DNA of 64,000 nt from Metopolophium dirhodum (GCF_019925205.1 NC_083560.1:59008270-59072269); one strand, 5' to 3'; counted from the first letter of the stretch, positions 48,980 through 61,261 are shown. The notes: generated from the sequence alone by a model not told the origin. Numbers and translations: made by a program.

Positions 48980-49860
48980 ACCGTTTATACCTATTTAAAA
49001 ACTAATACGTCAAATTTTTTGAATTTAAAAATTAAAACGGACTCCGGTGGTCAATACACCTTACGGGTTATACATTTTACACACTTGTAGTTTCTTGAAA
49101 ATTTAAATTGTTTAAGACTTACATTTTAGGGATAAAACCCATTATTGCTACTGCCATAATTTATAAATAAATACTACTAAATTGAGCTTAAAATACATTA
49201 AACACAACGCATACTTGTTATATTCATTACTTCAATAGATAAATGATTTATTAAAATATCATAACATTTTTTTTCTATGAACTAATATTTAATATATAAG
49301 TTTTAACTTTTATTTGGTTTTTGGGTTATTTACGGCGTATACCCGTAAAATGAGATTTTACATTGGGTAACGCCTAAAATAGAAAATCTGCTGACGGGTA
49401 TACGCCGTATACCCACGTAGCCGTACCAATCCACCCAGGATCTCAAGCGAAAATAGTTAACTAGGCAAAATCAAATTTTGCCGCCCTTAACAGTAGAATT
49501 TTATCAGTATTTTGAAAATGCCACCCTGTTACTAACGTGCAGCTTAAATGCCGCCCTAGGCGTGGGCCTATGTCGCTTACCCCTTGAGCCGGGCCTGAAT
49601 CAATCCACCCCTGAATTTATAATATTATCTCTTTTCATCGAATTCGTGAAAATGTCTATAATACAATAATAGTTATATACTTTACCTATTATAAAAAAAA
49701 AAGTTGTTGAGTATTTATTTTTTTTATTACATTCCATAACTAAAATGATAAGTTTTTATTATTATTTAGTAAGTACCTATTCAATGTAGAAAATAAAAAT
49801 ATTTAAATTTAATATAATTCATTTTTACTTAAATAAATCTAAATTAGTTGGTAGGTAGGT
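48980..49860. other. Transposon debris; no gene
   Basis: A GGGTATACGCCGTATACCC-type word repeats near 49330 and 49395. The segment 49438-49597 ends in an inverted CAGGCCCGGCTCAAGG hAT-like terminus, and CAATCCACCC occurs on both sides (49427 and 49602), consistent with a decayed small hAT insertion. A 63-codon frame here is chance. Confidence 0.4.
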
Positions 49861-49899
49861 AGGTATACTATATATTGCGCCGCAAAGTGGTGAAAAGAG

Positions 49900-50680
49900 C
49901 CCGGTATCGCCACAGTTATATAGATAATAATATAAGAATGGAAAGGCCGCCAGTATCTATAACACGAGAATGAACATCTTATATTTAGGACATTGGGTTT
50001 CAAATGCACCTACTTATCAATTAAATAACAAATAAAATTAATGATAAAACTCCTTTCTAGATTGAGTGCACTATATAATATAATATTAAAGGATGACAGC
50101 CAAATTCCAAACAACGGCCTTTTTGTTAGTTAATATAGGAGTAGCCTATTCATTCTTATCTTATCTATGTTCACACACACCCACCCAAACGGCGACTAAC
50201 CAGATACAAGAAGCATTTATTCGTCTCTAATCTATTGACTAAAACTTATTGTTTTAGGTACATATTACATTTTTTAAAAGACAAATAAGGAGTTTTTCAT
50301 AAATAAATCACATAAATAATTTCAGTAATATTACAAGCGTTAATTATAAAAACATGCAGCCTGTCTTTCAGCCAAATTCCGAACAATGGCCTATTTGTTA
50401 GTTAATATAGCCTATTCATTCTTATCTTATCTATGTTCACACACACCCTCCCAAACGGCGACTAACCAGATGCTAGAAGCATTTATTTTATTCGTCTCTA
50501 TAATCTATTAACTATTTGTAAGGCTCGCGTCCGGTTTACAAATTCAGTTATTCCTGTGCCACGCCCGAATTTCAACGATCACGCAAAATATTATTTTTTC
50601 TCTGCGTTCATTAATGTAAACCTTTATAATATATAATATAATATATGTTATATTCGTAATAGGTACGTAGTATATAATAT
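49900..50680. repeat. Duplicated MITE-like repeat
   Basis: A block of about 150 bp (CAGCCAAATTCC to AATCTATT) at about 50098-50232 recurs at about 50371-50512 with small differences. Outer sequence carries ATAGATAA...TAAGAATGG facing TTCATTCTTATC...ATCTATG, related to the MITE termini at 28771. The distal part resembles 24700-24900. No protein is encoded. Confidence 0.6.
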
Positions 50681-51097
50681 TATATTATTATCTAATATCA
50701 ACACACTGATAAGTATAAAAAATAAAATTGTGTACCTATAATGGCTAATAGGTACAGTAATACCTATAGGTACCAGTTGTTGGTCTTCTAATATAATCAG
50801 TTTGAAAAACCATCAGAATGACAAAAAAAAAATGTTTATAAAAGTGATTCAATTTTCCGGTACATACAATAGCTAGTGATTCTAATAAAAATTAAAAGGT
50901 CAATTTAACATTTGTCATATAATACGAGCTATTTGGTTTGGATTTTGTCTTTTTAATTTCAATTAATGGTTGATTTTATAAACCAGTGATCACATAGAAC
51001 TCACTGTAATTATTGTAGTTAATTAAGCTGGCTACGCACGGAGTGGTTTCGGATTATAATCCGCAGTGATTAGAAACCGCTTCCGCGGCTTGCTTAC

Positions 51098-51925
51098 CAC
51101 GAATTAAGATATACAGGATGCCGAACGACAGCCCGTTATCAGTATTTTTGCGAAGTCGAAAGTTTCCAGGTTCCCAAATTAACTTATTGCGCTGAAATGG
51201 TTACGGTCGCGAAATCCTTAACTAATTTTGTATAATTACGACTATCGAGTATCGCAATAAACATGGCGGGAAATTAACATCATGATAATTTTTACGATAA
51301 AGATACGTAAAATTATAAACCTTGGTAGATGGTTGCACTGTCTTAGTTCATTAAACGCCACTGTGGCAAAAAGCGCTATAAGTCATTCTGGATTTTTGGA
51401 AACTTCCATCTTCACGTCCTGATAAGCTCTCATTCGGCAACGAGCGTCTAGAGACAGCTTATCAGTACTATTATTATCAGTATATCACACTATCATGACA
51501 GTTGCTTTATCACATAATCGTTTGATTACATTTAAATTATTATATTTAAATACTATATATATTTAAAATTTAAAATTTTGTTTTATTTTATTAAATTAAT
51601 TGAATTTACAACTATACAATGTCTTCATCAAATGAACAACTGGAACGATATCATAATTAGTTTCATTGCGGAACTGATCAATTATGACATTTGGCGGGAT
51701 TCCACTTTCAATTTTACCTATAAATATAATAATATAATAAGTATAATTTAGTACTTTAATTAAATAATTTAATACAATACTTATAAGATTCACTTTAACT
51801 GAATTAATTGGAGTAATATCCTAATACATATATAAACAATTGTATAACATTATATATAACAAACATTAACAATAAATTTACCAAACCATTCGGCATCCTG
51901 TATATCTTAATTCGTGTTACACACA
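51098..51925. mobile_element. Element with 28-bp perfect inverted repeats
   Basis: CACGAATTAAGATATACAGG and eight further bases at 51098-51125 are exactly inverted at about 51889-51916. Imperfect homology continues outward through GAAACCGCTT on both sides. Left of it is a 14-bp palindrome CGGATTATAATCCG (about 51051). The interior is non-coding; a 65-codon minus frame at 51596 is not supported. Confidence 0.65.
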
Positions 51926-52370
51926 TAGGTGGTTTTAAAAGCGGTTTCGACCAATTTTTTTGGCGCTAATTTTTGAACAATACTTCAATTATTATGTAAT
52001 AAAATTATTATGTTATATTTACAACAATATGATTTTTGCGCGTATTTTAGCACCTACAGTATTACTTATAGAAAAATAAATTACAATAATAGCAATAATA
52101 TTATAAAATATGGTTGATAATTTATTGTTTTTCGTATGATTTTATATCATTCAATTCAAACTTAAGACATCCATTACAGTGAGTAACTGTTACTTACCTA
52201 ACATACTTCTGTTACTGAGTTACTCCTATAAATTTCAAGGTATTCTCTACCAACCTTCTTTTTTTAGCTTTAAAATAATTAGGGTCATCCTCTTAGTAAA
52301 TAAGATATACTTTTAATAATATATTTTTGTTCTAAGTATAATGTAACTACTCATTTCTGTTCTTTTTTAG
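51926..52370. other. AT-rich stretch before the Harbinger exons
   Basis: No gene, repeat or terminal inverted repeat recognised. If the Harbinger element has a 5' terminus and first exon it should lie here, but I cannot place it. Confidence 0.3.
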
Positions 52371-54504
52371 ATTTCAGTAAGTGGACCATTTATATCAAAA
52401 CAATTGACAAATATGCCCATTCCAATTTCAAAAGAAGAAAGGCTGACAATAACTTTGAGGTAAGCGCCTACAAGTACATATTGCAATAATAATAAATTCT
52501 TACATTTTATTTTGTAGTACTCTTGCCTTTTTTTAAGTAGGTACATATTTTATTAAGCATAGTTAAAAAAAATGGTTCATATAAACATAATCATTACATC
52601 TTGTAAATAAATAAATATAACCAAAACATTATTTAATATTATACCTATTAATTTTATAAAAAATTTGTATAAGATAATTATAATAATAATTAGGCATGAA
52701 TAAAATATTATAAGTAGTTATAAAAACTAATAAGTGTAAAATATGAAAAGAAAAAATAAAGGTAATAAAATGTTATTTATTGTGAATTATTGTTATCTGT
52801 GTTATATGGAGTTAAGTTTTTAGGGTAGTAACTATTATCACTTATCAGAGTCTATTGTTGGTACAGATGTAGTAGAAGATGCAGTGTGAAGGGAGTTTTT
52901 TTGTGAATAATATGAGTTAACAGTTGGAGTATCATTTGGTGTAACAGGTGGTTGTGGAGTAAGATCAGGTGATTGGGTATGTGGGTAATATAGTTAATGT
53001 CTGTGAATGTTACAATATTTTTGAGAAGTAATTGATACAAATGAAGAATTGTTCCCACCTATATTATGAGGTACATAGTTTATGGGCATATTTGTATTTG
53101 TAGAAGGTGTTGGTGAGAGATTTGAAATGTATGAAGTTGTTGGTAGATGGAAATTGAACGGGTATGTCGGGTATGAGTTAGTATTTTTATATGAATATTG
53201 CAAGGGTTGAAAAGTACTATTGCTGACTGAAGAAGGAATGAATTGTGGTTGAATTTGATCAGAATTTTTAGAAGTTTTTACTTTTTGAATTATTTGTATA
53301 ATTTCAATATAAACTTGATTTTGCTGGTCTTCTGTTATTTTTCTGATTTGAGGAGCCAAATACATCAGAAATTATGTTACTGGATCATTTGAAACTTTGC
53401 GTTCTTTTAATATACTTATTAATTGGTTTTCAAAAGAATTTTCTGTAGTCTTTTTTTTTCAAACAGCTGGTGACTCTTCTTCAGATACACCCGAGTGGTT
53501 AGCTTTTTTGGTTATAACATTTTCATTATCTATGGTGTACTCTCTGTCGTTTTGTGCAGCAACGTTACTCTCAGTGCTTTAGAATAATATCGAAAACATA
53601 TTTACAATTTATTTAGAAGATAAACTATGTAAAAAAAAATCAGTATATTACTTTCTGTTTTCCATTGTTGGTCAAAGGAACTCTAAAATGTTTGCATATA
53701 CATTGTCTGATTTTGCTGCCTGGCCGGATTTATGTATACACTTTTTTTGGTAATTGTCCTTGATATTTTTCCACTTTAATTTGAGATATTTTACTAATTT
53801 AAACCAATACATTTAATTACTTATATAAATGAGACAATATCCAAAATAATATTAATGATTAAGCATAGTGAAAAATAAAATAATTGAGATATTACTTATA
53901 ATATTTATGTATTTATTTATTTATTATGTGCAATGCATTGACCAAAATTAAATGTTCAAAGTAGATAAAATATTAAAATTAATTAAATACAGGAGAAATT
54001 TAATTTATTTTATCAAATAACTAAAAAATATAATTATTTACATATTACATTTGAATTGATACATTATTGCTTTTACATTTTATTTGTTAAAATAATATAT
54101 TCCAGTTACTCAAAATGTTTTTCAACATTGCAAACAATATTCAACTGTGTCCTAATTAACACTTTTGCATACATTAAATATAAAAATTATATTTATTGAT
54201 TTGAGTAAAATTAAAATTAATATATTGAATTGTATATTTAATAAATTAATAACTATAGTGTTCTTAATCAATAGTTTTTTTTAAATATTTGTCCAGATAC
54301 TTGGCAACAAGAACACATTACACAGCGTTACACTTTGAGTTTTTAGCAGGTGTATCTACTATATCAAAAGTAGTCCAGAAAACATGCGATGTTTTATGGA
54401 AAGTGTTACAACTTTTGGAAATGACGGAACGAACAACAAATGACTGGCTGGATATATCGAAAGGTTTTTACGAAAAAACGAACTTTCCAAATACTGTTGT
54501 AGCG
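52371..54504 (+). pseudogene. PIF/Harbinger transposase, first two exons only
   Basis: Exon 52371-52459 (ISVSGPFISKQLTNMPIPIS and KEERLTITLR) and exon 54297-54504 (YLATRTHYTALHFEFLAGVS, then KVVQKTCDVLWKVLQ and FYEKTNFPNTVVA) join in phase 2. They match the N-terminal third of Harbinger/HARBI1-type nucleases, just before the AIDGKH segment with the first catalytic Asp. That segment and the rest of the DDE domain are absent: instead a GC-rich insertion begins at 54736. The joined exons are open, so the truncation rather than point lesions disables it. The 1837-bp intron contains an antisense MADF-BESS gene. Confidence 0.8.
52994..53793 (-). pseudogene. MADF-BESS protein gene, antisense in the Harbinger intron
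   Basis: Minus exon 53652-53793 reads YLKLKWKNIKDNYQKKCIH, KSGQAAK and LEFL, the second half of a MADF domain (Myb-like DNA-binding fold). Exon about 52994-53576 continues with an acidic linker and then a BESS motif (DPVT-stop-FLMYLAPQIRKITEDQQNQ, the break marks a TAA), a helical IEIIQIIQKVK run, and a Ser/Thr/Asn/Tyr-rich tail. Stops are seen after LEFL (TGA), after SPAV (TGA) and within the BESS (TAA). MADF proteins accompany PIF transposases as the DNA-binding partner, so this is probably the second gene of the same element. The N-terminal half of the MADF domain was not found. Confidence 0.75.
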
Positions 54505-54735
54505 GTATGTTTATTTATTTATTTAATAGTCATGAACCATGGCACCGGAGTACAAAGATAAGATATCCAAATTCCTTGGTAGAAATTGTTGTTACCTATA
54601 AGTATATATACTAGGATCAGCATTGCAAAATCGGGCGATGACTATAAGTAGTTATTACGTATTAACTGTCCCGTGTCAAATATTTGATTTTTATGATAAA
54701 TTTATTTGTAAAAAAATGTATATACCATATTTCCA

Positions 54736-55421
54736 TGAACCTGACTGAGAGCACACGGGCCCGACCAACTCGTGTGCGAATACGTGCAAGGTGGAAGTCC
54801 GGTTGGGGGACACCCACCGGCAAACACTCAAACCCGAGTATTCGGTACGGACACGGCACCCGGCAAAAGAAAACCGTACCACTCAAAAAAGGTCGCACCG
54901 CGGCAGCATAAGAACTGTCCCGGTGCCGATGCTAGTGGGAAAATAGTCGTTGTGAGTACTCTGGATAACGGATCCTTCAATCTCATCCCGCGGGCGACGA
55001 GGACAAGCCCCACTGAAAACCCGACATTGCTAACGCCCGAACGGTATCAGTGCCCGTCGAGCTATGTGGCGTGCGTCCGGCCGACGCGCGCGTGTACCTC
55101 GCGTGCTCGCGCTCGCCGGCCGCGCGTTTGCGACATATGTGGATGGCCTCGCGGGGGCTGTCGGGAGTAGCGCCTTAGTAGAAGGGGAGGAATTTGACTG
55201 GGTCGAATCCAGCGCTCGCCGACGCGGATCAGCGAGACCCAACGATCTACCTCGCACGAGAGTAGCCGGCGGGAGACCGCCAGGGTGCCCTGACGTAAAC
55301 CCGTCGGAGGGACGCGACCGCGTCACTAAGGCGTGAAGTAGCCGCCCTCGAGATATATGGCTAAAGGTGTAACAACCCTCGGGGGAATGGTCTTATACTC
55401 CCCGTCACACAGTGGTTTACA
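54736..55421. mobile_element. GC-rich 686-bp insertion with 14-bp target duplication
   Basis: ATACCATATTTCCA flanks this block exactly at 54722-54735 and 55422-55435. The insert is strikingly GC-rich against AT-rich flanks and starts and ends sharply. A long, perfect duplication of this size is the mark of target-primed reverse transcription, yet there is no poly(A) or simple-repeat tail at either end. Overlapping frames up to 132 codons occur on both strands (54772-55170 plus, 55030-55326 minus), as expected from low stop-codon density in GC-rich DNA; no domain was recognised. It may be a 5'-truncated tail-less LINE (R1/R2-like) or its SINE. Confidence 0.75.
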
Positions 55422-55435
55422 ATACCATATTTCCA

Positions 55436-56639
55436 GTAATTATAATAATAATAGGTAATATTGACAACTATAAATAAACAAAAAATATTTTTTTTCGTGA
55501 GCTAAAAGAAAAGTCACGTTTGAGATAAACCTTTTAGGTAGATATAAGTATAAGGATTGAAAAATAAACTATAAACACCATCTAAGTTTCAAAGAATCTA
55601 TTGGTATAACTTTTTATTAAAAACGGTCTAGTAGTTTTTAAGTCTATTAACTTTGAATGAACAAACGCGGGTTAAAATAAAGTTTTCAAAATTATAAATT
55701 AAAATTATTATATTATTTATATCTGATCAATTATATTATATGTGTAATCTGTGTCAACATGTGTATATACTATATACTATATGTATAATATCACTGATTA
55801 TAAATTTTAACACAAGTATATTTTATAATTTTAAAGTACAAAATCTAATTGTCTTTTTTTGTACAATGTTCATTCAAAATTTCTTGTAGTAAGAGAGCAT
55901 TTTTTAAATTGTAGATATATGACATTATAACAATAATCGTCCATATCACTCGCCAATATCTGGACAAAAATTAAATAGTACGTAGGTAAATATGGTCCTA
56001 AATTCACTTATTGTCAGCCAGTTAACGCCACGCAAATTACATTAATGTTTTATGCTATTATTAAAAATAATATATTCCTTACGGCTCACATCAGATCAAT
56101 GAGCTATTATAATTATTTACTAATTTATTATATATTTATTTGGTACTTATATACGTAATAGATATCATCAATTTTATTGAAAAAATATGTACTGCAGTAC
56201 TTATAGCCATCGCCGTCGTTCGGTAACGAAATACAAACATGAAGTCAATGGTTCTAATACAATAGCCTTGTTTACAAAGCAAAAATTCAGATAGATTAAT
56301 AATAGCTACCCATAGAAATAGTTTCTTGGAGAATGATGTGCGTCGTCAACTTCCTCCAATGTTTCGAGAATTATTGATGGTTTATCTAATACGGGTATTT
56401 TATAAAGTGAAAATAGATACCTATTTAAGTATGTAGGTTAATATTTAAGTATGAAATATGAAATATCTGCACCTAGGTACATATTATCATATTATCTAAC
56501 TACTATAACCTAACCGACGTAGGTAACCCATAAGGTACTTGAGTAGACATACCAATCCTATATTATTACAAAATAAATTTGAAAAAATCTAGGTAGGTAC
56601 CCATTTTAGCTCTAAGCAATTTTGAATTTTTACAACGTA
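55436..56639. other. AT-rich non-coding stretch
   Basis: No gene, repeat family or terminal structure recognised; only scattered short AT-rich tracts and TAGGTA words. Confidence 0.5.
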
Positions 56640-57850
56640 ATAGATTTTTTGTCACGCCTGCACCGAAAGTTTAGTTTTCGATGACGGTTGAAGCGTTGGA
56701 AAGCGACGTTTTTCCGTCCAGCGGGTGGTAAAGTGGGAATCCCCAAAAGTACCGGGTGGTAAAGTGGAAATCCCCAAAAGTACCAGGCGGTAAAATGGAA
56801 GCCCCAAGAGTACTGAGCTCAGATATCACGCGTATTCTCTGAACAAACAGACACTAAGATCTATACTACGGTCCTCAAAAAACATGAACTTTTGGTTACA
56901 TATTATAATCATATCATAACCTTCTTGCATGATGCGTAATAGTATATATTGTGTGGCAAGGCTGGAAATTGCCTTCCCGCACGAGCCACACATACTATTT
57001 TTTTGTCACGCCTCTGCGTTCATTGGTCACGCCATCACGGCAAAGGTAATTCAGGCTAGGATCTATGCAACTACCAGACTATTTCATGAAAGAAACAATT
57101 TGGTTTTATTTATTTTATGCGTCATGCATGGAGGTTATAATATAAATATAAGATGTAACCAAAAGTTTATGTTTTATGAGGACCGTAGTATAGATTTTAG
57201 TGTCCGTTTGTTCAGAGAATACTCGTGATATCTGAGCTCAGTACTCTTGGGGAATTCCACTTTACCGCCCGCTGGACGGAAAAACGTCGTTTTCCAACGC
57301 TTCAACCATCATCAAAAACTAAACTTTCGGTGCAGGCGCGACAAAAACATATTTCTTTCATGAAATTGTTTTCGTATAATAATTTGGTTGTTGCATAGAT
57401 CCCCGCATAATGCATTATTACCTTTGCCTTGATTACATTTTTTTATTCTTATTTTATTTTATTTTAATGTAATAATTATTATTTATACTGAAATCTATAC
57501 TACGGTCCTTACAAAACATAAACTTTTGGTTACATCTTATATTCATATTTTAACTTCCATGCATGACGCTTAAAACAAATAAAACCAAATCGTTTCTTTC
57601 ATGAAATATTGTTTTCGTAGAATAGTCTGGTTGTTGCATAGATCCTAGCCTGGACTACCTTTGCCGTGATAGCGCGATCAATGAACGCAGAGGCGTGACA
57701 AAAAATAGTATGTGTGGCTCGTGCGGAAAGGCAATTTCAGTCTTGTGCGAAATGCGGCCCTCGCCTACGGCTCGTGCCGCACACGTCGCCCGCGACTGAA
57801 ATAGCTCACTTCCCGTCCTTGCCACACTATTCCGCAAACTAAGATTTATA
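56640..57850. repeat. Three alternating inverted arms (foldback cluster)
   Basis: Arm 1 (about 56645-56960) and arm 2 (about 57000-57350, inverted) share TTTGTCACGCCT/GGCGCGACAAA, GACGGTTGAAGCGTTGGAAA, the ACTGAGCTCAGATATCACG word and GAACAAACAG. Arm 3 (about 57480-57840) is again inverted relative to arm 2 and shares CTATACTACGGTCCT and the ACGAGCCACACATACTATTT word in reverse. Arm 1 also contains a ~33-bp GGTAAAGTGGAAATCCCCAA motif three times in tandem; arm 2 has one. The 99-codon frame at 56929-57228 crosses an arm boundary and is an artefact. The cluster could form very long hairpins. Confidence 0.72.
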
Positions 57851-58350
57851 TTCTGCCCTCAAAAAGTTTTAATTTGTGCTTATGTCTTATACCAATACGG
57901 AACGGCTGGCGGCTAGCCAAAATAACAACAGTACAGCGGTATCCACTTGTCCACCTTCTTTTATATTGTACTATAGATACCATACCTACTATACTTATAG
58001 ACTTATTAATTTGTCAATATTATTGTGTTAAGCTTAAATATACGCCGTGTTTTTTTATTAGTTTATTTACTTATTCATATTGTTGTAAGTACAAAGTATT
58101 ATATTTTTACGTATAGTTGGCGTTGTTCCCTTATACCTAGGTATATATCAAGATATTAAATATATGCAACTGCTAACTGACGATAATGACATTTTAGGCA
58201 CCGCAATTTCACTCTACCCTGGGCCCTGCAAATCGTCAGGACGGCCATGCGGCGCATTTATATATAAGTTAACAAAACCTAAGTATAGACACCAGCTAGA
58301 AATGTTGTGAATTTGTTTTATTAAATTCCGAATAGAATTTATATAATACA

Positions 58351-58750
58351 CTAGCTGATCCTGTGCACTTTGTTGCCCGTTAAATGTACCAACTCTATAT
58401 GACTCAAACTTTGTTCAATCCGTTATTCCGTGTATGGTGCTCAAAATTTATCTTTACTTTTCTGTTGCCTGGAATAAAAATTCTGATTCGCAGCAGTATA
58501 TTAGCAGGTAGGCAATCTACCTGCGGTAGATCGCGGACCCAGTGCGGTTTGTACGTAATTGTATGATTGAACTCTAAAGTATCAAAGTTATACCAAGTTT
58601 ATTTTGATATAATACGGTGGATTAATGTAATCAATTAATACATAATCCTAACCTAACCTAACCGTACTAAATTCCGACGAATAAAAAAACCAAATTTAAC
58701 CCTTTTTAAATTAGCCTATCTTCTTCCCAGAAATCTGCACACAAACATTA
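58351..58750 (-). mobile_element. Helitron 3' fragment
   Basis: Inverted homologue of the 3' part of the Helitron at 28504-29914: from an AATTAATGTTTGTGTGC segment near 58750 down to GGATCAGCTAG at 58351, followed on that strand by T. Shared landmarks include the GCAGGTAGATTGCCTACCTG palindrome and GAACAAAGTTTGAGTC. The 5' part is missing; another Helitron-like unit adjoins upstream. Confidence 0.72.
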
Positions 58751-58764
58751 ATTTATATATAATA

Positions 58765-59325
58765 TAGGCTATAGCTGATCCTGCGCACTTTGTGGCCCGT
58801 AAAAAATAACAATTCTTAAACAAATTGTGATTGTTCAACTCCTTTTTGGTTTAACTCACTGCAGTAAGTGCAACTCAGCCACCCTGGTGGGGAATATGTG
58901 AAAATTCGATTTGATGCATGCTTGTACCTGATCTGCCCGATTAACCAATAGCAACCAATAATACATAAATACTATTTCTATTAATTATTTCTTCTATAAC
59001 CAATAGCAACCATTTATAAACAAATATTTCCATCGTAAATCTCAAAATCCCTGTTTGAGCACTTATATTAATTTATCGTAGCGTGAAGTTATATAGCCTA
59101 TAGCCTTCCTCGATGAATGGACTATCCAACAAAAAAATAAATTTTCAATTCGAACCTGTATAGCCCCTTACAGCCCTTTTTTAGTTTTAAAAAGTAGCCT
59201 ATGTTTTTCTCAGTGTCTAAACTATCTATGTACCAAATTTTAAATCGGTTCAGTAGTTTTGGAGCCTATTCAATACAAACAATCAAATCTTTCCTCTTTA
59301 TAATATTAATATATATTAATATACC
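58765..59325 (-). mobile_element. Short Helitron-like element
   Basis: On the minus strand it starts near 59325 with a TATTAATATTATAAAGAGGA-type head, typical of arthropod Helitron 5' ends, and ends near 58767 at GGATCAGCTATAG, a damaged version of the CTAG terminus. The middle contains a diverged part of block B (about 58860-59063). No Rep/helicase frame is present. It lies tandemly next to the fragment at 58351-58750. Confidence 0.55.
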
Positions 59326-59598
59326 TAATAATATATTATTGCACATTCCTAAATTAATCGTTAAAAAAATTGATTAATGTTTAAGTGAATCTAAAACACG
59401 TACTTAATACGATTAGGTATATATATTTTATATTATAAAATGTGTGTGTGAGTGTGTTTAATGCGTATTTCTAGTGCCGGGGAAATTGCGATATTACTTA
59501 ATTATCGAAACACTCAATTATCTTGTTCAGTTTTTCTTTTAGTTGGTCATTGGTCACCAAGAACTACGGAGCATATTAACTGACAACTGTTATACACA

Positions 59599-59768
59599 AT
59601 GGGGAGAAAAGTCGAAAATATAAAAACACCAGGTAACTTAAACAACAATTAAATTTTTTTTTTTTATTACATTTTAAACACTTTTTTAATTAAAATATAA
59701 GTACTATCTGTAATTGTGTTATACGATTTCTACAGGGTACAGTGTTAGTACCAAAAAATCATCATCTG
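59599..59768 (+). CDS. Possible start of a gene: two short phase-matched exons
   Basis: An ATG at 59599 opens MGRKVENIKTP and runs to a GTAACT donor (59632-59633). After a pyrimidine-rich tract an acceptor near 59735 opens YSVSTKKSSS, ending at a GTATGC donor (about 59768). Both junctions are phase 1 and the joined frame is open. Nothing further downstream could be joined with confidence, and no domain is visible in ~22 residues. It may be the first exons of a transposase-related or host gene, or chance. Confidence 0.3.
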
Positions 59769-59769
59769 G

Positions 59770-60985
59770 TATGCATACATTATAATTAATATATCATATT
59801 TTTTAATTACCTAAGGTTTATATATTAAGTAGGTACATGATACATAAAGATAATCTTACGTTAAAAGGTTATTAATGTTATTAAATTAATTAAAGCCAGA
59901 CGTAATAGAGTATATAGGATATACCTATATGGTATGTTATTGTTATCGACGTTCGAAGACATCGTCATTTTGGGGAAAAAATAAAAACACGCACTAAAAA
60001 TAAACAAAAAATAAAAACCAATATTATACTATTAGATTCTTGAGACAGTACCTGATCACTTATAATATATTTGAAAACGTTATCTCATCATCAATCAAAA
60101 TGATGAACCATCAAATGAAAAATAATGCACCGGGATGCTTGGACTATAATATTATGATATTATCATTTACATGGTTCATTATTCCGGTGCGGGATAATGT
60201 GGGCGAATTTTAAACCAGTCTAGTTTAGCGAATTTCTAGCATATTTGTGGACGAGTAGTCGACACCGGCTACCAGGGCATGATTGAAATATATAGGTTAT
60301 TGCATATTGACTCGGATTGTTATCATCATAAACAAAATGGCTGCGTAAAGGGATATCACAAATATAATTTTTTCTTATCATATAAAACATGCGTGTAAAA
60401 GCAAACAAATTCAAAATTAATATATAGAACGTATGTATACAGATATATTAAATTGAAAGCGTTACATTTGTCAGTGATATTTTCACGCGTTTACTCCCAT
60501 GGTTCAAGCGAAGAGCAGAGCCTCCCAAGGGTGGTTTTCACTTAATAAATCTGAGGCTAAAACCGATTCCAAAAAAAATGGTAATCGGTAACCAAACATT
60601 TTTGAAACCGGTTACCGGTTATCGTTTTATTCGTGCATTATACCATAGAACAATAATAATAATAAGATGCCTAAATATTGTATTTTTGTTTTTAATTCTA
60701 AAATGCATAATACATATGAAAAGTTTATTAGTCATCAAATAAAAAAAACTATATAACATATTATTATGATTATTATTCAAAGTAAAATTTATGTTGCAAT
60801 TTTTAATAAAATCTATTTACATTTAATATTGTAATATTATAATATATATATATAAATGTGCACTTAAAATTGAATCGAAAACATTTTATGCCCGCGTAAG
60901 GAAGGTTTTGTAAAAAGGGTGATCGATCACTGATTATCATCTTATTATTAATAACATAAGGTATACAATAATATATAAATATTTA
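59770..60985. other. AT-rich region without resolved gene
   Basis: No gene recognised. A fragment at about 60570-60625 has GGTAATCGGTAACC and AACCGGTTACCGG words, relating it to the hAT MITE at 46176. The rest is AT-rich. Confidence 0.4.
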
Positions 60986-61173
60986 ATTAATATGTGTGTA
61001 TGTATGTATGTATGTATGTATGTATATGTGTGTGTGTGTGTGTGTCTGTGTGTGTGTGTGTGTCTGTGTGTCTGTGTCTGTGTCTGTGTCTGTGTCTGTG
61101 TCTGTGTCTGTGTCTGTGTCTGTGTCTGTGTCTGTGTCTGTGTCTGTCTGTCTATGTGTCTGTGTGTGTGGGT
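60986..61173. repeat. Compound microsatellite
   Basis: (TGTA)n at about 60996-61025, (TG)n to 61060, then about fifteen copies of the hexamer TGTGTC to about 61150, followed by TGTC-type units. Open frames in all six phases here are produced by the repeat and encode nothing. Confidence 0.97.
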
Positions 61174-61261
61174 TTATGTGCATATTATGAAGGAGAAGGA
61201 ACAAAATATTGTTGTATGCACAACAATAATAATAATTAATTTCATAATCACGTATTTCTAA

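Noticed and set aside
54662..55336. Long overlapping frames suggesting a GC-rich gene or bacterial contamination
   Set aside because: Frames are open on both strands in several phases, and a 14-bp target duplication shows the block is an insertion in host DNA.
56929..57228. 99-codon plus frame
   Set aside because: Crosses from one inverted arm into the next and has an antisense twin in arm 3 (57655-57837).
60983..61261. Cys/Val/Ser-rich frames of 64-89 codons
   Set aside because: Direct translation of the TGTGTC microsatellite.
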